From positions 92,374 to 156,373 of the forward strand of contig NZ_JABBYC010000006.1 of NCBI RefSeq assembly GCF_016742955.1: 64,000 bases of DNA, in the 5' to 3' direction. The notes under the pieces were generated by a model. It searched no databases. It was not told the DNA's origin and was given only the letters and a program-made list of their open reading frames with translations. Below are positions 43,096-51,176 of the stretch, one piece after another. This stretch comes from Myceligenerans indicum (GTDB taxonomy: Bacteria; Actinomycetota; Actinomycetes; Actinomycetales; Cellulomonadaceae). How positions within the stretch are numbered: position 1 is the first letter of the stretch; each line of letters begins with the position of its first letter. Both the position numbers and the translations under genes were made by a program.

Positions 43096-43680
43096 CGTCG
43101 CCGCCGGGACCTCCCACAACGCACTGACCGGAACGGCACGATACTTCGGCCCGAAGGGCAGTGTTCGTTGTCCGGTGTGGAGCACATAGCCTGCGACGAG
43201 ATCGTCACCGATGCGGTCGTGCAGGTGCCGGATACCCCGGAAGTCGTCCGGCGTCGGTGTCGCCGAGGCCTTCACCTCGATCGCAACCACTTCACCCAGA
43301 AGGTTCTCGAGCACGATGTCGACCTCGTCCCCGTCACGTGTGCGGTAGTGGAACTGGTCGCCCCTGGTCTCACACCAGGTGAGCTGGCGTGCGATCTCCA
43401 TCGCGACAAACCCTTCGAGCAGTTCCCCAGCGGAGCCCCGACCTTTCTCAGGCTGAAATAGCGCGCCGTCGTGGCGTGCCCCAACCCGATGGACGATCCA
43501 ACGGTCGCAGGAGCCAAAGTCTGACCGGAGCGGCCTGCCAGGGTACGAACGAGTGCCCGCATCTCTGGCACGCGTTCGATCTCACTGATCTGGACGACAT
43601 CTCGATTGATCAGGTCCGCCACGTAGTTCCGGAGGAAATCCGCCCTCCGTGCGTGCGCTCTACCAACGGCTTCGGGGACC
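43096..43680 (-). pseudogene. broken AAA/DUF4143 ATPase
   Basis: Two pieces of a DUF4143-type ATP-binding protein. The first (about 43450-43680) reads RADFLRNYVADLINRDVVQI, then SEIERVPEMRALVRTLAGRS. The second (43096-43430, another frame) reads GELLEGFVAMEIARQLTW, FHYRTRDGDEVDIVLE, VVAIEVKASATPTPDDFRG and PFGPKYRAVPVSALWEV, the normal C-terminus with its nuclease-like E-V-K. About 100 residues between them, and the whole N-terminal ATPase domain, are gone. Confidence 0.8.
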
Positions 43681-43743
43681 CCCCACGAACGGTTCTCTCG
43701 ATGTGGTCGTCGCGGGTCACGCGCGCCCGATCGCGGCAGGGAC

Positions 43744-43781
43744 GTGATCAGATTGCCATCGAACCTGTGATCAGATTGCCA
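43744..43781 (+). repeat. paired 15-nt repeats, copy 1
   Basis: GTGATCAGATTGCCA occurs at 43744-43758 and 43767-43781. A near-identical pair is at 46398-46436 in the same orientation. Such iterated sites are typical of transposase-binding ends of insertion sequences. Confidence 0.7.
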
Positions 43782-43837
43782 GCGCCGGCGTGGCGATGTG
43801 ACGTGGGTAGCGAACGTCGCCGTCGTCGACAGAACGG

Positions 43838-43985
43838 CGCGAGGACGACGGCCCGAACGCTACGGCCGAGGTCACGGTCCCTGCTGCACGGCGGCCGGCG
43901 CGGACGCGGACGCGGACGCGGGCACGCTGGACGTGGAGGTCCCGGCAGGCGAGGACATCGATCTGTCCGGCGAGGACCTGGAATG
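43838..43985 (+). pseudogene. third DUF5719 fragment
   Basis: Resembles the same region of DUF5719 for about 50 codons: RGEDDGPNATAEVTV in one frame, then after a frameshift AGTLDVEVPAGEDIDLSGED, against GTLDVTVPGGTDVDL in the intact gene. Similarity is about 78%. A GCGGAC tandem tract lies at the frameshift. It runs directly into the IS30 remnant. Confidence 0.65.
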
Positions 43986-44880
43986 GTGGAATGGTGGCAA
44001 GGTGAAGCCCAGCGCGCAGACCGACGCAGGGCGTCGGCCTGGAGCCAGCAGCAGATCAGCCACCGCCTCAAGCTCGACTTCCCGGAGGACGAGTCCATGC
44101 GGATCAGCCATGAGGCGATCTATCAGGCGTTGTTCTTCCAGGGTCGCGGAGCCCTCAAGCGTGAGCTTGTCGCGTGCTTACGTACTGGGCGCGCACCACG
44201 GGAACTCCGAGCCCGGACGCGGAACAAACCACAGGGTCACGTCACCGCCAGCGTGCTCTTCAGCGAGCGGCCTGCCGAGGCCGCCGACCGAGCCGTTCCT
44301 GGGCACTGGGAGGGAGATCTGATCATCGGCACCGGCCGGCCTGCGATCGGCACGCTCGTCCAGCGCTCCAGCCGTTCGAGGCTCCTGGTCCGCCTCCTGC
44401 GGCTGGAGGGCTGGGGTGAGAAGCCGGTGGTGAGGAACGGCCCGTCGCTGGGTGGCTACGGAGCCGCCGCGATGAACGCCGCGCTCACGTCGACGATGGC
44501 CCACCTGCCTGAGCAACTGCGTCGGACGCTCACATGGGACCGGGGCAAGGAACTCTCCGGTCATGCTCAGTTCGCGGTCGAGACCGGGGCGGAGGCGTTC
44601 TTTGCCGACCCGCACTCGCCCTGGCAGGGGCCGACAAACGAGAACACCAATGGGCTGCGGCGCCAGCACTTCCCCAAGGGAACCGACCTATCGCGCTGGT
44701 CGCCCGAGGACCTCGAAGCCGTCGCTCTCACGGTCAACAACCGGCCCCGCAAGATCCTTGGCTGGAAACTCCCGCTGAGGTCTTCGCCGAGCAGATACGC
44801 TCGCTCCAACAGCCCGGTGTTGCAGCGCCTGATTGCCCTCACCCAAGACGGGCCGGCCGGCTACGCCAGGCTCTGTGACC
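43986..44880 (+). mobile_element. IS30 family transposase remnant
   Basis: The C-terminal two thirds of an IS30 transposase: QQISHRLKLDFPEDESMRIS, HEAIYQALFFQGRGALKREL, VPGHWEGDLIIGTGRPAIGT (DDE aspartate), LTWDRGKELSGHAQF (second aspartate), and NENTNGLRRQHFPKGTDLS (glutamate). The N-terminal DNA-binding domain has been replaced by the DUF5719 fragment. One A is missing near 44768: after GWK the frame breaks, and the usual ending ETPAEVFAEQIRSLQQPGVA continues in another frame. Inactive. Confidence 0.88.
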
Positions 44881-44918
44881 GCCCGTGTACAGGCGGTTGA
44901 TCGCAAGAACCGCGGCGT

Positions 44919-45521
44919 TCACTCGCCCGCAGCGACGCTCTTGGACAACGCCGCAAGGACGTGTCGGACTAGCGGCACATCAATGGTCGGGACTGAAATG
45001 GACCAAGCCCCGCGCGCCGAAACTCCATCGATCTGCCGGAACTGCGCTGCGTCAACAAACCTGCGCTCCGGAACAACGACACGTTCGACACGATACGGTG
45101 GCGCACCAAGAAGTTCGGATACAGTCACACGCTGACCTTCATTCAAACCGAGCGCGAACTTTTCACGCCGAATTCTTGACCCGACGTCACGGTATATTTC
45201 TACAAATAGGACCCCGCCATCCTCAACGAACCTGATGTCCGCAGCAGAATCCGTTCGCCCCCGCCACAAGGACACAAGGACATCAGAAAATGTTGTCGAG
45301 CCGGCGCTACGGCGATCCTTGCGCCGGCCGACCGATTCACCGGGTTCTCGCCTGGGCCGAGTGAATACGATGAGTATCGCCCCACCGATCGCCATAGGCA
45401 CGGCTACGAACAGCAGGGCATCAAGCCAAGGGTGCTGCGGCATTCTCGGCACGAGGACGTACAAGACAACCACCGCAGCGAGGGACGCGCCAAAGAAAGC
45501 AATCCGTGACAAGCGCTTCAT
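44919..45521 (-). CDS. two-helix membrane protein, candidate immunity protein
   Basis: A 200-residue protein of no family I recognise. Two helices lie at the N-terminus (IAFFGASLAAVVVLYVLVP and LLFVAVPMAIGGAILIVF), followed by a soluble basic-to-mixed domain of about 130 residues. It is directly downstream, on the same strand, of an RHS remnant that has lost its toxin tip, the position where immunity genes lie. That role is inferred from position only. The 3' end abuts the IS30 remnant. GC content is lower than in the core genes. Confidence 0.55.
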   Translation of the reverse strand: MKRLSRIAFFGASLAAVVVLYVLVPRMPQHPWLDALLFVAVPMAIGGAILIVFTRPRREPGESVGRRKDRRSAGSTTFSDVLVSLWRGRTDSAADIRFVEDGGVLFVEIYRDVGSRIRREKFALGLNEGQRVTVSELLGAPPYRVERVVVPERRFVDAAQFRQIDGVSARGAWSISVPTIDVPLVRHVLAALSKSVAAGE

Positions 45522-45561
45522 TCTACTGATCCACCCATTTCGTGCCGGTCCCCCCAGTGAT

Positions 45562-46393
45562 TCACTGCCTGTCGCATGTGACGACCCGACACGGCGGGCG
45601 TAAATGGGGGGTCGAAAAGAACCTTGGGGCTCCAGGCGTTGCTAGCGCGACCGTACGCGCCTGACCGACGAGCATACCTCCAGCACCCAGGAGGCCCGCA
45701 CCAACATTTCCCATAGTCGTTCGCTTGCTGGGCATAGTCTGCACATGATAGGCCGCGAGGCCAACGCCAGCGCCCAAACTCGCGGCGATCACTGCGCCTG
45801 CCGCACCAGCGCAAATTCCAGCAGTCGCGATCACGCAAGCTGTTACGGCAAGCCCACCCACGACAGTAATCAACGCACCCCCGACCTTCCGGTAGATCTC
45901 TTCATTCTCCTTGAAGTGGTCACCTACTGCATCGGTCGTGTCGTTCACCCATGCCTTCGTGGCATCCCAGCCACTGCTCAAGGCTCCTCCAACCTTGCCT
46001 GCAAGATTGAGCGGCTCAGGTTGAACGGTTTCGCGTTGGGCGCGTTGTTCCGCGGCCTTCTGGGCGCACGGGCTGCCGCCACTGCTGCTGGAGGTCGTGG
46101 ATCGAGTCGTCGTGCTCCTACTGCTGGAGTAAGACCGGTACCGGGTCGAGGGAATCGGCGGAGGTTCCGGTCTTCCGGCCGAGCAGGTCGTACTCGTACG
46201 CCCACGTGTTCCCGGCATCATCGACCGCCTCGGTGAGCCGATCCGCGTCGTCCCACTGGTAGGTCGTGGACGTGTAGGCACTCGACGTGTCGGCACCGGT
46301 GCGTTGCTGCAGCTCGGTATCGAGAGCGCGAGGCGCGACATGGCGTGGAACGTAGGTCGACGCTTGCGAGGTGGTCACGTCCGATCGCGACAC
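45562..46393 (-). pseudogene. RHS repeat protein remnant without toxin domain
   Basis: The upstream part (46118-46345) encodes an RHS repeat, TTYQWDDADRLTEAVDDAGN then TWAYEYDLLGRKTGTSADSL. After a stop, another frame continues with the pre-toxin region: GGSPCAQKAAEQRAQRE, KVGGALSSGWDATKAWVNDT and a hydrophobic ITVVGGLAVTACVIATAG stretch. The expected core end with DPxGL and a C-terminal toxin are absent. It is a fused and decayed end of a polymorphic toxin gene. Confidence 0.8.
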
Positions 46394-46397
46394 GGAC

Positions 46398-46436
46398 GTG
46401 ACCAGATTGCCACCGGAACCTGTGATCAGACTGCCA
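46398..46436 (+). repeat. paired 15-nt repeats, copy 2
   Basis: GTGACCAGATTGCCA at 46398-46412 and GTGATCAGACTGCCA at 46422-46436, each one base from the unit at 43744. The similarity extends some 20 bases upstream. The two copies flank the IS30 remnant and the 44919 gene. Confidence 0.7.
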
Positions 46437-46465
46437 GCGTTGGTGGGACGGTGTGTCGTGGGGGC

Positions 46466-46906
46466 TCACGCACCACCTTTGGACCGCCTTTCCTCTTCCG
46501 CAGCAGCACGCACGAGCACCAGGCGCTCCCGGCGGACGTCCGGATCATCATCAAGGTTTTCGCCTGCGAGACGGATGACACGATTCGAGCGAGGATCAAC
46601 CTGAGCAATCTCGACGTGACCTCCGACGGTCGTGTACCCAGCACGGATCTCGCGCGGCTCGACGCCGAACTGCATCCACAGTTCAGAACCAACGGCCACC
46701 ACGCCAGATATACCCACGAGGACCAGAATTGGTGTCAGAAATGTCCAAACAACGTACCCGGCCTCACGAGCCAACAGTCCCACGAGAAACATCACGAGTA
46801 GAACCACGCCAGAGGCTCCACCGGTTACCATCCCTATCGCGAGCAGGCGGGCAGAAGGCCCGGGGACCCGTTCAACGTTGATGTTCGGGTGCCAGTCTCT
46901 TACCAC
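46466..46906 (-). CDS. membrane protein, candidate immunity protein (paralogue of 47234)
   Basis: A 146-residue protein with two helices (LLAIGMVTGGASGVVLLVMF and FLTPILVLVGISGVVAVGSE) and a charged C-terminal half. It aligns along its length with the 142-residue protein at 47234: WHPNINVERVPGPSA against WNPQMERERLSGPSA, REIRAGYTTVGG against RERRAGYSTSPR, and matching VIRLAGE/VIRCAGE segments. GTG 46906 was chosen from this alignment. No known family. Tandem paralogues amid RHS debris suggest immunity proteins kept after toxin loss. Confidence 0.6.
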   Translation of the reverse strand: MVRDWHPNINVERVPGPSARLLAIGMVTGGASGVVLLVMFLVGLLAREAGYVVWTFLTPILVLVGISGVVAVGSELWMQFGVEPREIRAGYTTVGGHVEIAQVDPRSNRVIRLAGENLDDDPDVRRERLVLVRAAAEEERRSKGGA

Positions 46907-47233
46907 CAGGACACATCCCGCCTTCGGTCGAGCGCGTTGCCGGCTTGGCCGATTCCGAAGTATGCCGTCGCCCCGGCCGTCGTAGTCCTCGTGCTGGAGT
47001 AGGACCAGTACCAGGTAGAGGGAATAAGCGCCGGCTTCCACGTGCCCGGCTTACCCCGGGTGGGCGCCGAGCGCGACACCCCGCCGCCCCACATCACCCG
47101 TGAGGACTTCGGCAGCGCCACGTTCGCCGCGGCGAACGCCTGCGCCTTGGCCCGCTTGTACCGGGCCCGGCCGGCCTTCGTGTGAGCCGACTTCTGATGC
47201 GAGGAGTTGCGGAGCCGCCTTCCCACCCTGACA
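46907..47233 (-). other. 327-base remnant region between immunity-like genes
   Basis: One minus-strand frame reads KSAHTKAGRARYKRAKAQAF and looks coding but has no start of its own and no family. Bases near 46990-47030 share about 40 bases of 85-90% similarity with 46130-46170 in the RHS remnant. It is probably a leftover toxin tip or RHS end. Confidence 0.45.
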
Positions 47234-47662
47234 TCATTCCTTTGTGCCCATGGCATGAGCTTCCCTGATCAAGCGTATGCGTCGAACCTCTTCATGAGAG
47301 TCGATCCGTTCTTCACCAGCACAGCGAATAACCCCGCCAGTCTTCGAATCAACATAGTCTAGATCCGCGCCCTCCCGCGGCGAAGTCGAGTATCCAGCCC
47401 TTCGCTCTCTAGGGAGCGCCCAGTAGAAGGTCATCCACAGGAAGGAAATCGCACCGACTCCGTCCAAGACCCAGAGGATCATGAGGAGGGTAAGGGCTGG
47501 GTGCTCCAGATAACCGAGGCCAGATACACTCATAGCTACCAGAAGTGCGGCGCCAATTATAATCACGCCCAGCGCTGTGCCGAATCCCCACGCCCCAAGC
47601 GTGCTGGCCGACGGACCCGAGAGCCTCTCCCGCTCCATCTGCGGGTTCCACTGATTCACCAT
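47234..47662 (-). CDS. membrane protein, candidate immunity protein (paralogue of 46466)
   Basis: A 142-residue protein with two helices (FGTALGVIIIGAALLVAMS and LLMILWVLDGVGAISFLWM) and a polar C-terminus with the RAGYSTSPREGADLDYVDS segment. Its ATG overlaps the last seven bases of the upstream RHS-derived gene, so it is translated together with it, the usual arrangement for a toxin and its immunity protein. Function is inferred from position and from the second copy at 46466. Confidence 0.65.
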   Translation of the reverse strand: MVNQWNPQMERERLSGPSASTLGAWGFGTALGVIIIGAALLVAMSVSGLGYLEHPALTLLMILWVLDGVGAISFLWMTFYWALPRERRAGYSTSPREGADLDYVDSKTGGVIRCAGEERIDSHEEVRRIRLIREAHAMGTKE

Positions 47663-48192
47663 CCGGCGATCCCGTAGCGCTTATCTGCAGCTCCGAACCC
47701 TACGCTCATGGTTCCGGTCAAAGTAGCAAGTCCCGTGCCCGTGATATCAGCATTTCGCACAGAGTCGTCGGTGAGGGCGAAAACCCGGTTCAATGCACCG
47801 ACCTTGGTCGTAACCTTGGCTGCTGCGCCAAATCCGTCGAGCATCGAGCCTGCTATTCCGACGGCGCAGCTAGCGTCAACACCTCCTGTCACGCAATCCG
47901 TCAGGGACTCCACCGACACGCTCGTGCCGCAGGCCATCGCGATCTCGCGGGCCGCCCCCTCCGAGGGAGCCATCACCGCCGAGCAGTCCACGGGCTCATC
48001 GGCCGAATTCAGAACGGACGAAGCACCCGCTGCGGCATACACCGGGGACACCGGCACGATCCCAGCTGCGACCAAGCTCAAACCCGCCAATACCGCCCAG
48101 CCACGCGCAGACCGCCGACCAACACCGCCCGGGGCAGCACCACGCCGATGGGTCCGATCCCATGCATTCCGGACAGCATGGCGATCCCGCAT
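47656..48192 (-). CDS. internally deleted RHS-type secreted protein
   Basis: A 178-residue protein. The N-terminus has a basic region and signal helix (GWAVLAGLSLVAAGIVPVSP, then VYAAAG), followed by VDCSAVMAPSEGAAREIAMA and CGTSVSVESL, the opening of large actinobacterial secreted RHS proteins. Directly after this comes TDCVTGGVDASCAVGIAGSM, of the kind found near RHS pre-toxin regions. More than a thousand RHS residues therefore seem to be missing, in frame. ATG 48192 has GGGAG nine bases upstream. It may still be expressed as a small secreted protein. Confidence 0.6.
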   Translation of the reverse strand: MRDRHAVRNAWDRTHRRGAAPGGVGRRSARGWAVLAGLSLVAAGIVPVSPVYAAAGASSVLNSADEPVDCSAVMAPSEGAAREIAMACGTSVSVESLTDCVTGGVDASCAVGIAGSMLDGFGAAAKVTTKVGALNRVFALTDDSVRNADITGTGLATLTGTMSVGFGAADKRYGIAGW

Positions 48193-48582
48193 GAAGTCTG
48201 CTCCCTCAGTGACAACGGACGCGCCGGACAACTGGGACACGCCACTAGCAGGCAAAGAGTAGGGCGAGGCTGCACCCATTTCGCAAACACTTTTCAAGCC
48301 ATAAGGATCGAAATGGGTGAAAAACAGCTTGAAAACCACCGCAGATGGTCTTATTTATCTAGAGGTAGAATGGGTGCAAAGCTCAAGATCTGGCCGATTC
48401 ATCCATCGACCGGGCCAGTCAGCCAGAACGCGTGCCGTTACCGAATTGTGATCTTCTGCCATCGCTCACCGCGTACTCCCGCTACGACGGGACCAGAGCA
48501 TGGACCAACATCGAAGACTCGCCGACGGAAGGCGTGGGTCGCCACAACGCCCCTGACACGCTCGACGTCGGCGCCCGCGCCG
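48193..48582 (-). promoter_or_regulatory. AT-rich control region upstream of RHS-derived operon
   Basis: 390 bases without a gene, with an AT-rich stretch near 48290-48370 that stands out in this genome. AATGGGTG occurs at 48312 and 48369 and, inverted, at 48273. It probably holds the promoter and leader of the RHS-derived operon; a -10 box could not be fixed. Confidence 0.5.
48273..48335. repeat. interleaved inverted repeats with 18-base step
   Basis: Arm A (48273-48283) pairs perfectly with A' (48309-48319, 11 bp); arm B (48291-48299) pairs perfectly with B' (48327-48335, 9 bp). The four arms start exactly 18 bases apart in order A-B-A'-B', which allows a pseudoknot or two exclusive hairpins in the leader RNA. 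Confidence 0.8.
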
Positions 48583-49098
48583 CTACTCGTCCACCGACGC
48601 CCGAAGCTTCGCACCCTTGGCATGCGCCACGTCGCGCAGGTCGGACTGGAATGCCACCATCCGCTCACGGAGCGCCACGGCGTCGTCGTCGGTGCCCGAG
48701 GCCAGGATGCGCGCGGCGAGCAGCCCCGCGTTGCGCGCCCCGCCGATCGAGACCGTCGCGACGGGCACGCCCGCCGGCATCTGCACGATCGAGAGCAGGG
48801 AGTCCATCCCGTCCAGGTACTTCAGCGGCACCGGGACGCCGATCACGGGCAGCGGTGTCACGGCCGCGAGCATGCCCGGCAGGTGGGCCGCGCCGCCGGC
48901 GCCGGCGATGACCACCCGCAGTCCCCGGCCGGCGGCCGCGCGCCCGTAGTCGATCATCTCGGTCGGCATGCGGTGTGCCGAGACGACGTCGACCTCGACG
49001 GGGACGTCGAACTCGGACAGCGCGTCCGCCGCGCCGCGCATCACGGGCCAGTCCGAGTCGGACCCCATGACGATTCCGACCTGTGCGCTCGCACTCAT
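48583..49098 (-). CDS. purE: N5-carboxyaminoimidazole ribonucleotide mutase
   Basis: A 171-residue class I PurE that converts N5-CAIR to CAIR in purine synthesis. [14 protein letters not shown] at residues 7-20, [11 protein letters not shown] with the catalytic His, and [12 protein letters not shown] are conserved. Its ATG overlaps the purK stop (ATGA), so the two enzymes are coupled. Length and motifs are normal. Confidence 0.96.
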   Translation of the reverse strand: MSASAQVGIVMGSDSDWPVMRGAADALSEFDVPVEVDVVSAHRMPTEMIDYGRAAAGRGLRVVIAGAGGAAHLPGMLAAVTPLPVIGVPVPLKYLDGMDSLLSIVQMPAGVPVATVSIGGARNAGLLAARILASGTDDDAVALRERMVAFQSDLRDVAHAKGAKLRASVDE

Positions 49099-50300
49099 GC
49101 CGTTTCCTCCCCCATCAGCAGCGCCGCGGCGCCCTTCGCGGCAGCGCGCACCTCGTCGAGGTCGCCACCGCTGACGTTGACGTGCCCCAGCTTGCGGCCC
49201 GGGCGGATGCCCTTGCCATACAGGTTGACGCGTGCTGAGTCGTACCGCTCGAACAGGTCGGGCAGCGCGCCGGTGAGCACCTTGCGCTCGGAACCCAGCA
49301 CGTTCACCATCACGGTCCACGGCGCGACCGGTTCCGTGGAACCCAGCGGCAGGTCGAGAACGGCGCGCAGATGCTGCTCGAACTGACTCGTCACCGAGCC
49401 GTCGATGGTCCAGTGTCCGGAGTTGTGGGGACGCATCGCGAGCTCGTTCACCAGCACCGTCGTCGGGCCGTCGGGATCGGCCGGGTCCAGGGGCACCTCG
49501 AACATCTCCACGGCGAGCACGCCGGTGACATCGAGCCCCTCGGCGACGTCGGAGGCGATCTCACGGGCGCGGGCGTCGATGTCGTCGGACAGGCCGGGAG
49601 CCGGGGCGACCACCTCCGAGCAGACCCCGTCGCGCTGGATCGACTCGACCACCGGCCACGCGCGCACCTCGCCGGACGGGCGGCGTGCGACGAGCGCGGA
49701 CAGCTCCCTCCGGAACGGCACCTTCTCCTCCACCAGCACCGGCGGCCCACCCTCCGTGGCCGCCACCAGCCAGTCGTCCGCCTCACCGGCGCCGGAAACC
49801 ACCCGCACGCCCTTGCCGTCGTAGCCGCCGCGCGCGAGCTTGACCACCGCTTCACCACCGGACACGGCGAGGAACTGCTCCAGGGCCACCCGGCCCTCGT
49901 CGACCGACGCCGGCAGCGCCCGCCACTGCGGGCACGGCACCCCGAGCTCGTGGAGGCGGGTCCGCATCACGATCTTGTCCTGCGCGGCGACGAGCGCGTG
50001 CGGACCCGGGCGCACCGGCGTGCCGTGCGCGATGAGGTCGGTGAGCAGCGCGTTGGGCACGTGCTCGTGCTCGAAGGTGAGCACGTCGGCCACGTCCTGA
50101 CCGGCGGGCGGGGCGATGAGGGCGCGGATCGCGGCCTCGTCCGACGCCGCGCCGACGGGAGCGTCGGTCACGACCTGTGCCGCCGAGGTGTCCGGACTCT
50201 CCACGAGCACACGCAGGCGCACTCCGAGTTCCGCGGCCGCGGGGGCCATCATCCGGGCGAGTTGTCCACCGCCGACGACGGCGATCACGGGGGATGTCAC
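49095..50300 (-). CDS. purK: 5-(carboxyamino)imidazole ribonucleotide synthase
   Basis: A 401-residue ATP-grasp enzyme that carboxylates AIR using ATP and bicarbonate. The N-terminus shows [37 protein letters not shown] is the ATP-grasp lysine loop, and [20 protein letters not shown] the C-terminal metal site. GTG 50300 is preceded by TACCCT eight bases upstream and no ribosome site. It is coupled to purE downstream. Confidence 0.95.
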   Translation of the reverse strand: MTSPVIAVVGGGQLARMMAPAAAELGVRLRVLVESPDTSAAQVVTDAPVGAASDEAAIRALIAPPAGQDVADVLTFEHEHVPNALLTDLIAHGTPVRPGPHALVAAQDKIVMRTRLHELGVPCPQWRALPASVDEGRVALEQFLAVSGGEAVVKLARGGYDGKGVRVVSGAGEADDWLVAATEGGPPVLVEEKVPFRRELSALVARRPSGEVRAWPVVESIQRDGVCSEVVAPAPGLSDDIDARAREIASDVAEGLDVTGVLAVEMFEVPLDPADPDGPTTVLVNELAMRPHNSGHWTIDGSVTSQFEQHLRAVLDLPLGSTEPVAPWTVMVNVLGSERKVLTGALPDLFERYDSARVNLYGKGIRPGRKLGHVNVSGGDLDEVRAAAKGAAALLMGEETA

Positions 50301-50308
50301 GTGGATCA

Positions 50309-50314
50309 AGGGTA
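50309..50314 (-). promoter_or_regulatory. -10 box for purK
   Basis: TACCCT on the minus strand ends eight bases before GTG 50300. Confidence 0.45.
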
Positions 50315-50381
50315 CCGGGCGCGGCAGGGACCGATTCCGCGCTTCCACAGCCCGCCGCGACGCCGGGACCCAGGGCCCGGC

Positions 50382-51176
50382 TCACGCCCCCGGCCGCACC
50401 AGCCCCGTCTCGTACGCGGTCACCACCGCCTGGACGCGATCCCGCGCCCCCAGCTTCGCCAGCACCCGTCCCACGTGGGTCTTCACCGTCGCCTCGGCGA
50501 CGAACAGCTCTGCCGCGATCTCCTGGTTCGACCGGCCGCGGGCCATCTGCACCAGCACCTCCCGTTCGCGCTCGGTGAGCGCGCCCAGTGCCGCGCGCGC
50601 CTCGGCGCCCTGCGGATCGGTCGCGGGCAGCGCGGTCACCAGGTGCTCCAGCAGCCGGCGCGTCGAGGACGGCGCGATGACGGCGTCGCCCCGGTGCACC
50701 GTGCGCACGGCGGCGAGCAGTTCCTCCGGCGGTGCGTCCTTGAGCAGGAACCCGCTGGCTCCCACCCGGATCGCCTCCAGCACGTACTCGTCGAGATCGA
50801 ACGTCGTCAGCACTACCACGCGCGGTACGCCGTCCCCGCCGGGACCGCCGACCGCCACGCGAGCGTCCTCGGCGGGGCGCACGCCACCGGCCGCGGGACC
50901 GTCCGCGCCTGCGCCGTTCGCGCCTGCGCCGTTCGCGCCTGCGCCGTTCGCGAGCAGCCGTTCCGTGGCCTCCAAGCCGTTGAGGTTGGGCATGCGCACA
51001 TCCATGAGCACCACGTCGGCCGGGGTCGCGGCCAGCAGGCGCAGGGCCTGGAGCCCGTCGCCTGCCTCGCCGACGACGGTCAGGTCGGGCTGCGAGTCGA
51101 TCACCATGCGCAGCCCGGCCCGGACGAGCTGCTGGTCGTCGACGAGGGCGACGCGGGTCGGGGCGTTCTCGGTCAT
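50382..51176 (-). CDS. NarL/LuxR-type response regulator
   Basis: A 264-residue response regulator. The receiver domain has VALVDDQQLVRAGL and phospho-acceptor Asp59 in VVLMDVRMPNLNGLEA, with lysine in GFLLKDAPPEELL. The output domain is a LuxR helix-turn-helix (LTEREREVLVQMARGRSNQE, then VKTHVGRVLAKL). Between receiver strands 3 and 4, about 40 extra residues include a GANGA triplication. The ATG overlaps the stop of its histidine kinase (ATGA), so the pair forms one system. Target genes are unknown. Confidence 0.93.
   Translation of the reverse strand: MTENAPTRVALVDDQQLVRAGLRMVIDSQPDLTVVGEAGDGLQALRLLAATPADVVLMDVRMPNLNGLEATERLLANGAGANGAGANGAGADGPAAGGVRPAEDARVAVGGPGGDGVPRVVVLTTFDLDEYVLEAIRVGASGFLLKDAPPEELLAAVRTVHRGDAVIAPSSTRRLLEHLVTALPATDPQGAEARAALGALTEREREVLVQMARGRSNQEIAAELFVAEATVKTHVGRVLAKLGARDRVQAVVTAYETGLVRPGA
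50905..50949 (-). repeat. three perfect 15-nt tandem repeats
   Basis: GCGCCTGCGCCGTTC three times in a row, in frame, inside the response regulator. It adds an Ala/Asn/Gly insert after the phospho-acceptor strand. Confidence 0.9.

Noticed and set aside
43389..44900. Continuous 503-codon frame as one intact transposase
   Set aside because: Only the last two thirds are IS30; the first third is a shadow of DUF4143 and DUF5719 debris, and the frame breaks near 44768.
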